NCBI GenBank assembly: GCA_036279975.1
Contig: DASURP010000013.1
Span: forward strand, 1-63,552
Length of the DNA: 63,552 nucleotides
DNA from: 66-474 sp036279975
Lineage (GTDB): Bacteria > Pseudomonadota > Gammaproteobacteria > Xanthomonadales > Rhodanobacteraceae
Direction of reading: 5' to 3'
In this document: positions 23,048-32,801 of the stretch, in pieces
Numbering within the stretch: the stretch's first letter is position 1
How the letters are laid out: each line of letters starts with the position of its first letter
The notes under the pieces: model-generated
The model's database searches: none
Told to the model about the DNA's origin: nothing
The model's input: the letters and a program-made list of their open reading frames with translations, nothing else
Position numbers and translations under genes: made by a program

Positions 23048-24883
23048 ATGTCCAGACGCCTGCGTGTGAAGCTGGGTTGGTGTGCCTGCGCCATGGCATT
23101 GGTGCTGGCCGGTTGCGCGCCGCTGTCCACCAAGCGGATCGAACACGCCGACCGGATCGTGGCGATGTCGGCCGACACCATGGTCGTCTGCAACCGCCCC
23201 GACCACTGCGCCGAGGCGTCGCCGTTCCTGGCCCAGGCCGACAACGCGATCGCGGCATCCACGCCGGAGCAGCCACACAACACCGTCACCCTGCTCGACA
23301 TCGGCCAGAACGCGCTGGCCGCACGCATCAACCTGATCCGCGCGGCGCAAAAATCCATCGACATCCAGACCTACATCTGGTCGAAGGACGATGCCGGCAT
23401 GCTGGTGCTGGACGAACTGGTCAAGGCGGCGCGGCGCGGCGTCAAGGTGCGCATCCTCGCCGACCAGTTGGGTTCGTTGAACGATCCGCAATTGCTGTCA
23501 CGCCTGGCGCGTGCCAGCGGCAACCTGCACATCAAGCTGTACAACCCGACCTTCGACAGCGCCCGCAGCGGCTACATCGAATACGCGGCGAGCGTGCTGT
23601 GCTGTTTCCGCAGGTTCAACCAGCGGATGCACAACAAGCTGCTGCTGGTGGACGGCAAGGTCGGCATCGTCGGTGGCCGCAATTACGCCGACGAGTATTA
23701 CGACTGGAATTCGCAGATGGATTTCCTGGATCGCGACGTGCTGGTTGCCGGCATTGCCGGCCGCCAGATGGGCCGCAGTTTCGGGATTTTCTGGGACAAC
23801 GAGCGTTCCATTCCGCTTACCCACCTCAAGGATGTCAACGCCGAGATCCTCAAGCACCCGTTTGATTCCGAACCGTGGGCCGAACCGCGCTACGCCGATC
23901 CGCAGCGCGTGGCCCGGACGCTTGCCGAGGCCGAGGATCCCCAGTGGCTTGCGAGCAACCTGCTCGACCACAGCCTGAACGTGGGGCTGGTCGATTACTT
24001 CTACGACCTGCCTTCCAAGGGCGAGGCCGTGCACGGCCCGGACTCGCGCGAACTCACGCGCGACCTGATGAGGATGATTTCGGATGCGCACGAGCAGATC
24101 GTGCTGCAAACCCCGTACCTGGTGCTGACCCGCCGTGCCGGCAAGATCTTCGAGGCGCTGCAGAAGAAAACGCCGCCGGTGCAGGTGATCGTCTCGACCA
24201 ACTCGCTGGCGTCGACCGACGCGCTGGCGGTATACGCATTGTCGTACAAGCACCACAAGAAGTTCCTGGTGGACTTCGGCTTCCGGATCCACGAATTGAT
24301 GCCGCACCCCGCCGACGCCCCCGAAATGCTCGGCGACTACAACCGGTTGTCGGGCATCGGCTCGGAAAAATCTTCGGAACACCATGGCGGACGTGCGCCG
24401 ATCGAACCCGGCAGCCCCGGCCCGCGCATCAGCCTGCATGCCAAGTCGCTGGTGGTGGACGGCCGGATCGCGATGGTGGGCTCGCACAATTTCGATCCGC
24501 GCTCGGCGCACTACAACACCGAGGACGGCGTGATCATCGACGATCCGGCCTTCGCCGGGCAGTTGCGGGCGTCGATCCTGCGCGCCGCGGCGCCGCGCAA
24601 TGCATGGCTGGTGGCCCCGCGGCACCCGATTCCCGTGATCGGCGATGTCAGCCGGGTGATCGGGGACGTCTCCCGGCACCTGCCGATCTTCGACATCTGG
24701 CCGTGGGCGTACGCCACCGACTACGAACTCAAGCCCGGCGGCACGCCGGTCCCGGCCAGCGACCCGGACTTCCTGGAAAACTGGAAACCGGTCGGCGACT
24801 TTCCGGAAGTCAACCTGTCGCTGACGGCCATCATCGCGCGTTTCATCGTGGCTTTCGGCGCCGGCATCCAGGGCATCCTGTAG
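23048..24883 (+). CDS. Phospholipase D superfamily lipoprotein (ClsC-like)
   Basis: This protein of about 611 residues has a lipobox (LVLAGC, Cys about 23) and two HKD motifs: MHNKLLLVDGKVGIVGGRN (about residue 200) and LHAKSLVVDGRIAMVGSHN (about residue 465). The arrangement fits the YmdC/ClsC-type branch, whose E. coli member makes cardiolipin from phosphatidylglycerol and phosphatidylethanolamine. Other members are uncharacterised phosphodiesterases. Sequences typical of the branch are SIDIQTYIWSKDDAG and SNSLASTDALAVYA-like (TNSLASTDALAVYA). The start is uncertain; an ATG 9 bp earlier is in frame and neither has a strong Shine-Dalgarno. It likely ends the cluster starting at sixA. The following 200 bp shows nothing notable. 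Confidence 0.88.
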   Translation: MSRRLRVKLGWCACAMALVLAGCAPLSTKRIEHADRIVAMSADTMVVCNRPDHCAEASPFLAQADNAIAASTPEQPHNTVTLLDIGQNALAARINLIRAAQKSIDIQTYIWSKDDAGMLVLDELVKAARRGVKVRILADQLGSLNDPQLLSRLARASGNLHIKLYNPTFDSARSGYIEYAASVLCCFRRFNQRMHNKLLLVDGKVGIVGGRNYADEYYDWNSQMDFLDRDVLVAGIAGRQMGRSFGIFWDNERSIPLTHLKDVNAEILKHPFDSEPWAEPRYADPQRVARTLAEAEDPQWLASNLLDHSLNVGLVDYFYDLPSKGEAVHGPDSRELTRDLMRMISDAHEQIVLQTPYLVLTRRAGKIFEALQKKTPPVQVIVSTNSLASTDALAVYALSYKHHKKFLVDFGFRIHELMPHPADAPEMLGDYNRLSGIGSEKSSEHHGGRAPIEPGSPGPRISLHAKSLVVDGRIAMVGSHNFDPRSAHYNTEDGVIIDDPAFAGQLRASILRAAAPRNAWLVAPRHPIPVIGDVSRVIGDVSRHLPIFDIWPWAYATDYELKPGGTPVPASDPDFLENWKPVGDFPEVNLSLTAIIARFIVAFGAGIQGIL

Positions 24884-25085
24884 CACGCTGGCCATGGGTG
24901 ACCGCTCCGTCGGACAGCGGCGCGCACGGACGTTGTCGGTGCCCGCTGCAGGGGCGGCCGGGCGCCGCCACGACTCCCGTGCGTGGTCCGGGATCGTGTC
25001 GCCAGGTTTTCAACCCAAGCCTGATTGACGTCGTTGGGGCCGCTCGGTAGGCTGGCGCATTCAGCCGCCCATCGAGGATTCCGCC

Positions 25086-25658
25086 ATGCCCATGGACATC
25101 AACATCCAGTTGAGCGACGAGGATCTCCAGTTTTTCGTCCAAGGCATGCACAAGGTCGAGGACAACCTGAAGGGGCGCGACCCCAACCAGGTCATTGCCG
25201 CGGCGCAGCAGTTGCTTGCGGGCACCAACGGCGCCCACACGCCGCCGTTCATCGCCGAACGGATGGGCAGCGTGGAATCGCTGATCTCGATGTGCAAGGA
25301 CGTGGGCTTCAACCTGCCCGCTGGCGACCGCCAGCGGGTGCTGGCCGCGCTGGCTTACCTTGCGGATCCCAGGGATGCGATCCCGGACGCGATGCCGGTG
25401 CTCGGCTTCCTCGACGACGCCATCGTGATCGAGCTTTGCCGCCAGGACTTGCGTTTCGAAATCGAGGCCTACGACGACTTCAGCAAGTGGCGCGCGGACG
25501 AGGCGCAGGCGCGTGGCATCGATCCGGAAAAACTGATGGTGCAGCGCGCCGACTGGGCGGATGCCCAGGCAGCCGAGGCGATTGCGTTGATGCACCGCCG
25601 CCGCCGCGATTCCTATGCCAGCGGGGCGTGGAAACCGACGCTGTTCAAGGTGAGTTGA
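25086..25658 (+). CDS. DUF1232 (YkvA-like) protein
   Basis: The 190-residue soluble protein has a DUF1232 core near residues 75-120 (RVLAALAYLADPRDAIPDA then MPVLGFLDDAIVIE). In this family the motif D-x-(I/V)-P-D...G-x-x-D-D usually lies in a membrane-facing helix pair; the role is unknown. The N-terminal third (DINIQLSDEDLQFFVQGM) and the basic C-terminus (MHRRRRDSYAS) are less conserved. GAGGATT precedes the ATG. It is convergent with the thiolase gene, the two stops being adjacent. Confidence 0.75.
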   Translation: MPMDINIQLSDEDLQFFVQGMHKVEDNLKGRDPNQVIAAAQQLLAGTNGAHTPPFIAERMGSVESLISMCKDVGFNLPAGDRQRVLAALAYLADPRDAIPDAMPVLGFLDDAIVIELCRQDLRFEIEAYDDFSKWRADEAQARGIDPEKLMVQRADWADAQAAEAIALMHRRRRDSYASGAWKPTLFKVS

Positions 25659-26942
25659 TCAGCGCTCCAAGATAGCGACCACGCCCATCCCGCCCGCGGT
25701 GCAGATCGAGACCAGGCCGCGCCCCGAACCTTTCTGCGCCAGCAGCTTCGCCAGCGTCGCCACGATGCGCGCGCCGGTCGCGGCGAACGGGTGTCCGGTC
25801 GCGAGGCTCGAACCGTGCACGTTGATCCGTGCGGGATCGATCGCGCCCAGCGGCGCATCCAGGCCAAGCCGGTTCCTGCAGTAGTCGGCCGATTCCCACG
25901 CGCGCAACTGGCACAGCACCTGTGCGGCGAAGGCTTCGTGGATTTCATAGAAATCGAAATCCTGCAGGGTCAGTCCCGCGCGTTGCAGCATCCGCGGCAC
26001 CGCGATGGTCGGCGCCATCAGCAGCCCCTCCCCGTGCACGTAATCGACGCCCGCGACTTCCGCGAACGTGAGGTACGCCAGCACCGGCAGCTTGCGTGCC
26101 GCGGCCCAGTCCTCGCTGGCCAGCAGCACCGCCGCCGCGCCATCGGACAAGGCGGATGAGTTGCCGGCCGTGAGCGTCCCCTGCCCCGAGCTGCGATCGA
26201 ACGCCGGTTTCAACGCGGCCAGTTTTTCCAGCGTGGTGTCGGCGCGCAACAGGTTGTCGCGCGCCACGCCGCGAAACGGAACCACCAGGTCATCGAAGAA
26301 GCCGGTGTCGTAGGCGGCCGCGAGCTTGCGATGGCTTTCCAGCGCCCACCGGTCCTGCTCGGCGCGGCCGATCTTCCACTCGCGCGCCATCTTCTCGCAG
26401 TGCTGACCCATCGAAAGGCCCGTGCGCGGCTCGACCACGCCGGGCACTTGCGGTTTCAATTCGCGCAGGCGGAAGCCGCGCGTCGCGGCGCGCAGTTTCT
26501 GCCCGAAGGTTTTCGCACGATTCAAATCCAGCAGGCGTTGCTGCAGGCGATTCGAATAGGTCAACGGCACCTGGCTGGTGGTGTCCGAGCCGCCGCCGAT
26601 GCCGGCCTCGATCTGGCCGGTCGCGATCTTCTGCGCGATCAGGATCGCGTTGTCGAGCGAGGTGCCGCAGGCGCGCGCGGTGGTGATCCCGGGCGTGGTC
26701 ATCGCGAGGCCGGACGATTGCAGCGCTTCGCGCGCGAGGTTCCAGTCGGCCGGATGCTTCATCACCGCGCCGAACGCGACCTCGCCAAGCTCCAGGCCGT
26801 GCAGGCCGAACTTCTCGACCAGCGTGCCCAGCACTTCCACGCTCATCCCGAAGTTGCCGAGATCGGCGTACGCGGTGTCGCGCTTGCAGAACGGGATGCG
26901 GGTGCCGCCGAGCACGGCGACGCGACGGGTTTGGGGAATCAT
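25659..26942 (-). CDS. fadI: Acetyl-CoA C-acyltransferase (FadI-like thiolase)
   Basis: This 427-residue thiolase has the nucleophilic cysteine in TTARACGTSLDNA (about residue 90), GNSSALSDGAAA, the histidine in EIHEAFAAQ, the GHPFAATGAR loop and the second cysteine in SICTAGGMG. The internal region NRAKTFGQKLRAATRGFRL matches FadI, the partner of FadJ, rather than short acetyl-CoA acetyltransferases. It would cleave 3-ketoacyl-CoA in beta-oxidation. No FadJ/FadB gene is adjacent, so a biosynthetic thiolase cannot be ruled out and the symbol is tentative. It is convergent with the DUF1232 gene, with a REP element upstream of its start. Confidence 0.85.
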   Translation of the reverse strand: MIPQTRRVAVLGGTRIPFCKRDTAYADLGNFGMSVEVLGTLVEKFGLHGLELGEVAFGAVMKHPADWNLAREALQSSGLAMTTPGITTARACGTSLDNAILIAQKIATGQIEAGIGGGSDTTSQVPLTYSNRLQQRLLDLNRAKTFGQKLRAATRGFRLRELKPQVPGVVEPRTGLSMGQHCEKMAREWKIGRAEQDRWALESHRKLAAAYDTGFFDDLVVPFRGVARDNLLRADTTLEKLAALKPAFDRSSGQGTLTAGNSSALSDGAAAVLLASEDWAAARKLPVLAYLTFAEVAGVDYVHGEGLLMAPTIAVPRMLQRAGLTLQDFDFYEIHEAFAAQVLCQLRAWESADYCRNRLGLDAPLGAIDPARINVHGSSLATGHPFAATGARIVATLAKLLAQKGSGRGLVSICTAGGMGVVAILER

Positions 26943-26974
26943 GGTTTCGTCCTTTCAGTCATGGCCCCATTATC

Positions 26975-27001
26975 GTCATTCCTGCGCAGGCCGGAAGCCA
27001 G
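26975..27001. repeat. REP-type repeat copy
   Basis: GTCATTCCTGCGCAGGCCGG followed by AAGCCAG is a diverged relative of the element at 6351, with the central CCTGCGCAGG forming a short hairpin. It lies between two co-oriented minus-strand genes, just upstream of the thiolase start. Confidence 0.6.
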
Positions 27002-27065
27002 TGATTCTGCGCCCGGACGCGGGACTGCCGTTTGCCGGGTGCCGCACGGCAATCCACGGGCACGA

Positions 27066-27527
27066 TCAATCGAAACGGGTGAATCCACGTCGCAGCATCT
27101 TGTACGCCTCTTCTTCCATGCCGAGTGAAAAGTAGGTTTGTTGCGCGCGCAGGTTCCCGCTTTCGACGTACAACCGAAGCCCGACCGCATCTGCGGCGCG
27201 CGCACGGTGCTCCACTTCAGCGTACAAGGCACGGAATACGCCGTGGCGCCGATGCGCGGAAACCACGTACACGCTCTGGATCCACCACCAGTCGCCGCAG
27301 CGCCAGTCACTCCATTCACGGGTGACCAGCAGGCATCCGGCGGGCTCGCCATCGCGTTTGGCGACCAGATAAAAGCCCCGGCGGGTGTCCTCGAACACCG
27401 CCTGCGTCCCGCGCGCCAACACGTCGCGGTCGAGCGTCTTGTGCTCGGTTTCCAATGCCATTGCGGCATTGCACTCGACCAGGAAGGGGATATCGGCGGC
27501 GGTGGCGGAGCGGATGGTGATGGGCAT
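27066..27527 (-). CDS. GNAT-family N-acetyltransferase
   Basis: A single GNAT domain of 153 residues beginning MPITIRSATAADIPFLVECN. The acetyl-CoA loop region is VYVVSAHRRHGVFRALYAE (R-x-x-G/A type, here RRHGVF). The C-terminal part LRLYVESGNLRAQQTYFSLGM is typical of small-molecule or amine acetyltransferases. The substrate cannot be deduced. It is flanked by repeat elements on both sides and not clearly in an operon. Confidence 0.85.
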   Translation of the reverse strand: MPITIRSATAADIPFLVECNAAMALETEHKTLDRDVLARGTQAVFEDTRRGFYLVAKRDGEPAGCLLVTREWSDWRCGDWWWIQSVYVVSAHRRHGVFRALYAEVEHRARAADAVGLRLYVESGNLRAQQTYFSLGMEEEAYKMLRRGFTRFD

Positions 27528-27572
27528 GTTTGGGGCTCGGGACGCGGGACTCGGGCAAGCGTATCAAGGGCT

Positions 27573-27698
27573 GTCATTCCGGGGCCATCGTCAGTTTCAG
27601 CGACGCTGGAACCCGGAATCCATTTTGCTTTTCGCACCAATGGAAAATGAATTCCGGGGCCGTGTACGGTGGGGCCGCGGACGGCCTCGGAATGACGA
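27573..27698. repeat. BIME-like repeat with nested inverted arms
   Basis: The outer arms GTCATTCC (27573-27580) and GGAATGAC (27689-27696) are exact inverted repeats. An inner pair, CCCGGAATCCATTTT (27612-27626) and AAAATGAATTCCGGG (27645-27659), matches at 14 of 15 positions and could fold into a long hairpin. It lies between the GNAT and ntrC stop. A GGGACTCGGG-type tract is adjacent on each side. Confidence 0.6.
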
Positions 27699-27700
27699 AG

Positions 27701-29121
<1,421 letters not shown>

Positions 29122-29125
<4 letters not shown>

Positions 29126-30144
29126 GGCGTTTTCTCCAGCGTGCGCGCATGCCGTGGCAGCAGCAGCACGAAGCACGAACCGGTTTCGCACGGCTGGTAT
29201 TTCAGTTCGCCACCGTGTTCGCGCACGATTTCGCGCGCCAGCGCCAGGCCCAGCCCGGTGCCGTCGGTGCGGCCCGACACCATCGGTTCGAACAGGTCGG
29301 CCGCGATGAAGCCGGGCACGCCGTCGCCGTCGTCCTCGACTTCGATCCTGAGTGCGGGCACGCGCCGTCCGCGCGCGTCGAGCCAGCCGGCTTCGGCGCG
29401 CGAGCGCAACACGATCCGCCGTGCGTTGGCCTCGACCGCGTTGCGCACCAGGTTCAATACCGCCTGCAGCAGGCGGTCGGGGTCACCCTGCCAGGCCGGC
29501 AGGCTGGGGTCGTAGTCGCGCACGATGGCGACCGCGGCGCGTTCGGCCTGCAACAATTCCGCGGCCCGTTCCAGCATCGCGTGCACGTTGACCACGCGCG
29601 CGGCCATCGCGTTGCGCGCGCCCAGCAGGCGTTCGGCCAGCGCGGCCAGGCGCGCGGATTCGTCGCGGATCAACCGTGCCAGTTCACGCTGGCGGACATC
29701 GCCCGCACGCTGTTCCAGCAATTGTGCAGCCCCGGAAATCGCTGCCAGCGGGTTGCGGACTTCGTGCGCGAAGCCGCGCAGGGATTCGGACACGCGCGGG
29801 GCCGCGGTCGCGGGCGATGCCGGATGCACCTCCACCCATACACCGTCTGCATCCGGCGTCAGCGTGAAATCGAGTCGCCCTTCGCGCCCGGGCACGGCGC
29901 AAACCGCGACACCAGCGAGGGCGCGAGGGGAACCCTCCGCCTGCGCCCGCCGGGCTATTTCGTGCAGGCGTCCACCCTCGGGCCGCAGGACCTCGAGGGT
30001 CCGTGACTTGAGGCGCGACCAGCCGAAACCGGTGTGCTCGGCGAAGGCCGGATTGGCCGAGGCAAAGTGCAGGGCCGCATCCAGTCGCGCAACGCCGGTA
30101 GCCAGCGATCCAAACGGGTCGTTGTCCTGGTTGGTGCGAAGCAT
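29122..30144 (-). CDS. ntrB: NtrB nitrogen sensor histidine kinase
   Basis: NtrB (GlnL) is the soluble kinase/phosphatase of NtrC, controlled by PII proteins. The 340-residue protein has an N-terminal PAS-like domain (LDAALHFASANPAFAEHTG), the H-box GFAHEVRNPLAAISGAAQLL (His about 126), and an ATPase domain with N-box NLVRNAVEANA, G1 DDGDGVP and G2 DGTGLGLALA. The start ATG at 30144 abuts an NtrC site with no room for a normal leader, so the true start or the transcript structure deserves checking. It is coupled to ntrC and separated from alkB by 32 bp. Confidence 0.95.
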
Positions 30145-30161
30145 TGCACCAATTTAGTGCA
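30145..30161. promoter_or_regulatory. NtrC-binding site directly before ntrB
   Basis: On the minus strand the sequence TGCACTAAATTGGTGCA matches the NtrC consensus TGCAC-N7-GTGCA/TGCACC-N5-GGTGCA with one change. The dyad extends to ATTGCAC/GTGCAAT (30143-30163). It touches the ntrB ATG (30144-30142), so bound NtrC would block an ntrB promoter, or the site marks an enhancer used at a distance. Confidence 0.75.
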
Positions 30162-30176
30162 ATCGTTTGCGTGGCG

Positions 30177-30833
30177 TCAACGCGCGACGCGGAAGGTGAG
30201 GTTGTAGCGTCGCGCGCCGGTCAGCGGATGTTCGTCCGCCTTGATCGGCAGCACGCCGTGGTAGCGCATCCGCGACGGGCCGCCCCACGCCACCACGTCG
30301 CCGTGCGCCAGCGGCACCCGTCGCTGCGGATCCTTGCGCACCAGGCCGCCGAACAGGAACGTGGCCGGCAGGCCCAGCGACACCGACACGATCGGCGCGC
30401 GCCGGTCGCGTTCATCATGGTCGCGATGCAGGGTCAAGCGGGTTCCGGGCTCGTAGCGGTTGATCAGGCACACGTCCGGTGCGTAGTCGTCGAAGCCCGC
30501 TGCTCCTGCAGCGCGGCGTGCAAGCGTGGCGAACAAGCGCGGCATCGCCGGCCAGGACTTGCCGGTCACGGGGTCGGTATCGGTGTAGCGGTAACCGCGC
30601 CGGTCGCTGAACCAGCCAACCGCGCCGCAGTTGGTCATCGCCACCGACATCGTCTGTCCGCCGGGCGTAACCAGGTGACGGAACGGCGAGCGTGCCGCGA
30701 TGCCGTCGATTTCCGCCAGCAGGTTTGCAGCGATGCCCGGCGCGAATCCACGCAACACCCACGCGTCGGGCGCGAGTTCCTCGCGTGTGCCAGCCAGTGG
30801 CGACGATTCGAACAGGGGCAGCGAAGCAGGCAT
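30177..30833 (-). CDS. alkB: AlkB-type alpha-ketoglutarate-dependent DNA dealkylase
   Basis: AlkB uses Fe(II), O2 and 2-oxoglutarate to demethylate 1-methyladenine and 3-methylcytosine. From ATG 30833 it has 218 residues (E. coli 216). The iron ligands are in LTLHRDHDERD (H-x-D) and MRYHGVLP (distal His). The 2-oxoglutarate-binding arginines are in RRYNLTFRVAR. VAMTNCGAVGW and NRYEPGT are also characteristic. An in-frame extension upstream of 30833 shows no similarity. It is embedded between amtB/GNAT and ntrBC on the same strand, an unusual place for a repair gene. Confidence 0.93.
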   Translation of the reverse strand: MPASLPLFESSPLAGTREELAPDAWVLRGFAPGIAANLLAEIDGIAARSPFRHLVTPGGQTMSVAMTNCGAVGWFSDRRGYRYTDTDPVTGKSWPAMPRLFATLARRAAGAAGFDDYAPDVCLINRYEPGTRLTLHRDHDERDRRAPIVSVSLGLPATFLFGGLVRKDPQRRVPLAHGDVVAWGGPSRMRYHGVLPIKADEHPLTGARRYNLTFRVAR

Positions 30834-30906
30834 CCGGAAACCATGTTGCGGAACCCTGATTATGACTCCGACCGCACATTCCATGCGACGGCCGCCCGGC
30901 CCGCGT

Positions 30907-31389
30907 TCAGAGCAGCTTTTGCCAGTACGCCACGTCGATCCAGCGGCCGAACTTGAAGCCGTTCCCGCGGAAGTGCGCGACCTTGGTGAAGCCAAGTTTT
31001 TCGTGCAGGGCCACGCTGGCTGCGTTCGGCAGGGCGGCGCCGCCGATCACGCAATGGATGTTCCGCGCGCGCAGGTCGTCGAGCAGGCTTTGGTACAGCG
31101 CGCAACCGAGTCCGCGCCCCATCCACGCGGGCGCAAGGTAGATCGAAGCCTCCGCCGCGAACCGGTAGCCGCTGCGGGTCTTCCAGGGTGACGCGTACGC
31201 ATACCCGGCGACCAAGCCGTCGCATTCCAGCACCAGCCAGGGGAATCCTGCGAGCACTGCGGCCATGCGCACCTGCATGTCGCCCGCTGCGACTGATTGT
31301 TCCTCGAAGGTCACGATCGTGCCGGTGACGTAGTGGTTGTAGATCGCGCAGATGGACGGCGCATCCGCGCAGGTGGCCATTCGGATCAT
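30907..31389 (-). CDS. GNAT acetyltransferase, phosphinothricin-acetyltransferase-like
   Basis: The sequence IRMATCADAPSICAIYNHYV followed by TIVTFEE is the hallmark start of the Pat/Bar (MnaT, YncA-like) branch of GNATs. Its acetyl-CoA site is in IYLAPAWMGRGLGCALYQSL and its tail is VALHEKLGFTKVAHFR. Members acetylate phosphinothricin-like compounds, methionine sulfone/sulfoximine or free methionine. A link to glutamine synthetase is suggestive, because Pat and MnaT substrates inhibit that enzyme, and glnA is two genes upstream. ATG 31389 fits the family and avoids amtB; an ATG at 31422 would overlap amtB by 11 nt. Confidence 0.85.
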   Translation of the reverse strand: MIRMATCADAPSICAIYNHYVTGTIVTFEEQSVAAGDMQVRMAAVLAGFPWLVLECDGLVAGYAYASPWKTRSGYRFAAEASIYLAPAWMGRGLGCALYQSLLDDLRARNIHCVIGGAALPNAASVALHEKLGFTKVAHFRGNGFKFGRWIDVAYWQKLL

Positions 31390-31411
31390 CCCGATTCCCG
31401 GGTGCACGTCC

Positions 31412-32728
31412 TCAAAGTTCATAGGCCGATTCGCCGTGGCTGCTGATGTCGAGTCCCTGGCGCTCGGCGTCGTGGTGCACGCGCAGGCCGAACAGGCATC
31501 TTGCGACGAAGAAGGCGGCGAGCGCGGCGCCGCCCGACCACAGTACGGTGATCACCACGCCCAGCGCCTGCACCCCGAGCTGGCGGGGCATGGAATAACC
31601 TGCCCCGCCCAGTCCGCCCAGGACCGGCGAGGTGAACACGCCGGTCAACAGCGCGCCGATACCTCCGCATACACCGTGGATGCCGAACACGTCCAGCGAG
31701 TCGTCCGCGCGCAAGCTGCGCTTGAGCACGTTCACGCCCCAGAATCCCGCGACACCGCCCGCGCCACCGATGCACAAGGCACCGCCGACGCCGACCGTGC
31801 CGCAGGCCGGCGTGATCGCCACCAACCCTGCGACCAGGCCGGACGCCGCGCCCAGCACCGAGGCGCGTTTGCGGAATACGGCTTCCACCGCGCTCCAGGC
31901 CAGCACTGCAACGGCCGCGGCGGCCATGGTGTTGACGAACGCCAGCGCCGCGACGCCATTGGCCTGCAGCGCGGAGCCGGCATTGAACCCGAACCATCCC
32001 ACCCACAGCAACGCCGCGCCGGTGCAGGTCAGCGGCAGGCTGTGCGGGGACAGGCGCTCGCGCCCGAACCCGATGCGCGGCCCCAGCACGTACGCGCCCA
32101 CCAACCCCGCGATGCCGGCGTTGATGTGCACGACCGTGCCGCCGGCGAAGTCCAGCGCGCCCATGCCGGACAGCCAGCCGTCCGGGGCCCAGACCATGTG
32201 CGCCAGCGGCAGGTAGGCCAGGGTGAACCACAGCGCCGTGAACAGCAGCACCGCGGGGAAACGCGCGCGTTCGGCGATGGCGCCCACCACCAGCGCGCAA
32301 CTGATCGCCGCGAACGCGCCCTGGAAGGCAATGTAGGCGTATTCGGGAATCGCGGCGCCCGGACTGGCGGTGCTGATCGACGAAGCGATCCCAACCCCGT
32401 ACAGCATCGCCTTGCCGAAGCCGCCGATCACGGCATTGCCGCCAGCGAACGCCAGGCTGTATCCGTAGGCCACCCACAGCACGATCGCGAGCGAGGCCAC
32501 CACCAGCACCTGCATCAGCACCGACAGGATGTTCTTGGCGCGCACCAGGCCGCCGTAGAACAGCGCGAGGCCCGGCGCGATCATCAGCACCACCAGCAAG
32601 GTCGCGACCAGCATCCAGGCGGTGTCGCCGGTGTCGATGCGGGCGGCGCGCGCCAACGCGCTTGCCGGAACAGCCATCGCGGCAGCGAGCGCGAGACGAG
32701 GAATCCATCGCGCGATCGTCGCCCGCAT
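31412..32728 (-). CDS. amtB: Ammonium transporter
   Basis: AmtB is the trimeric inner-membrane ammonium channel used at low ammonium. The 438-residue protein has a signal-like N-terminus (about residues 1-27) and 11 predicted helices. The pore twin-histidine motif appears as GTVVHINAGIAGLVGA and FGIHGVCGGIGALLTG. ALFYGGLVRAKNILSVLMQ is the standard second-helix signature. GGAGG lies 7 nt before ATG 32728. No glnK/PII gene is adjacent, although AmtB is normally gated by GlnK; PII must be encoded elsewhere. It follows glnA by 73 bp and may be part of its nitrogen-regulated transcript. Confidence 0.97.
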   Translation of the reverse strand: MRATIARWIPRLALAAAMAVPASALARAARIDTGDTAWMLVATLLVVLMIAPGLALFYGGLVRAKNILSVLMQVLVVASLAIVLWVAYGYSLAFAGGNAVIGGFGKAMLYGVGIASSISTASPGAAIPEYAYIAFQGAFAAISCALVVGAIAERARFPAVLLFTALWFTLAYLPLAHMVWAPDGWLSGMGALDFAGGTVVHINAGIAGLVGAYVLGPRIGFGRERLSPHSLPLTCTGAALLWVGWFGFNAGSALQANGVAALAFVNTMAAAAVAVLAWSAVEAVFRKRASVLGAASGLVAGLVAITPACGTVGVGGALCIGGAGGVAGFWGVNVLKRSLRADDSLDVFGIHGVCGGIGALLTGVFTSPVLGGLGGAGYSMPRQLGVQALGVVITVLWSGGAALAAFFVARCLFGLRVHHDAERQGLDISSHGESAYEL

Positions 32729-32801
32729 CGTTGCCTCCGGATCCGCTACGGTGGGGAAAGATCCCGATCCACGCACCACCCGCCATGCATGGCCCCGTGC
32801 A

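Noticed and set aside
32729..32801. Separate sigma54 promoter for amtB
   Set aside because: A TGGCGGGTGGTGC string was considered, but the GG-GC spacing is 8 instead of 10 nt, and the nearby TGCAC/ATGCA pair has the wrong NtrC spacing.
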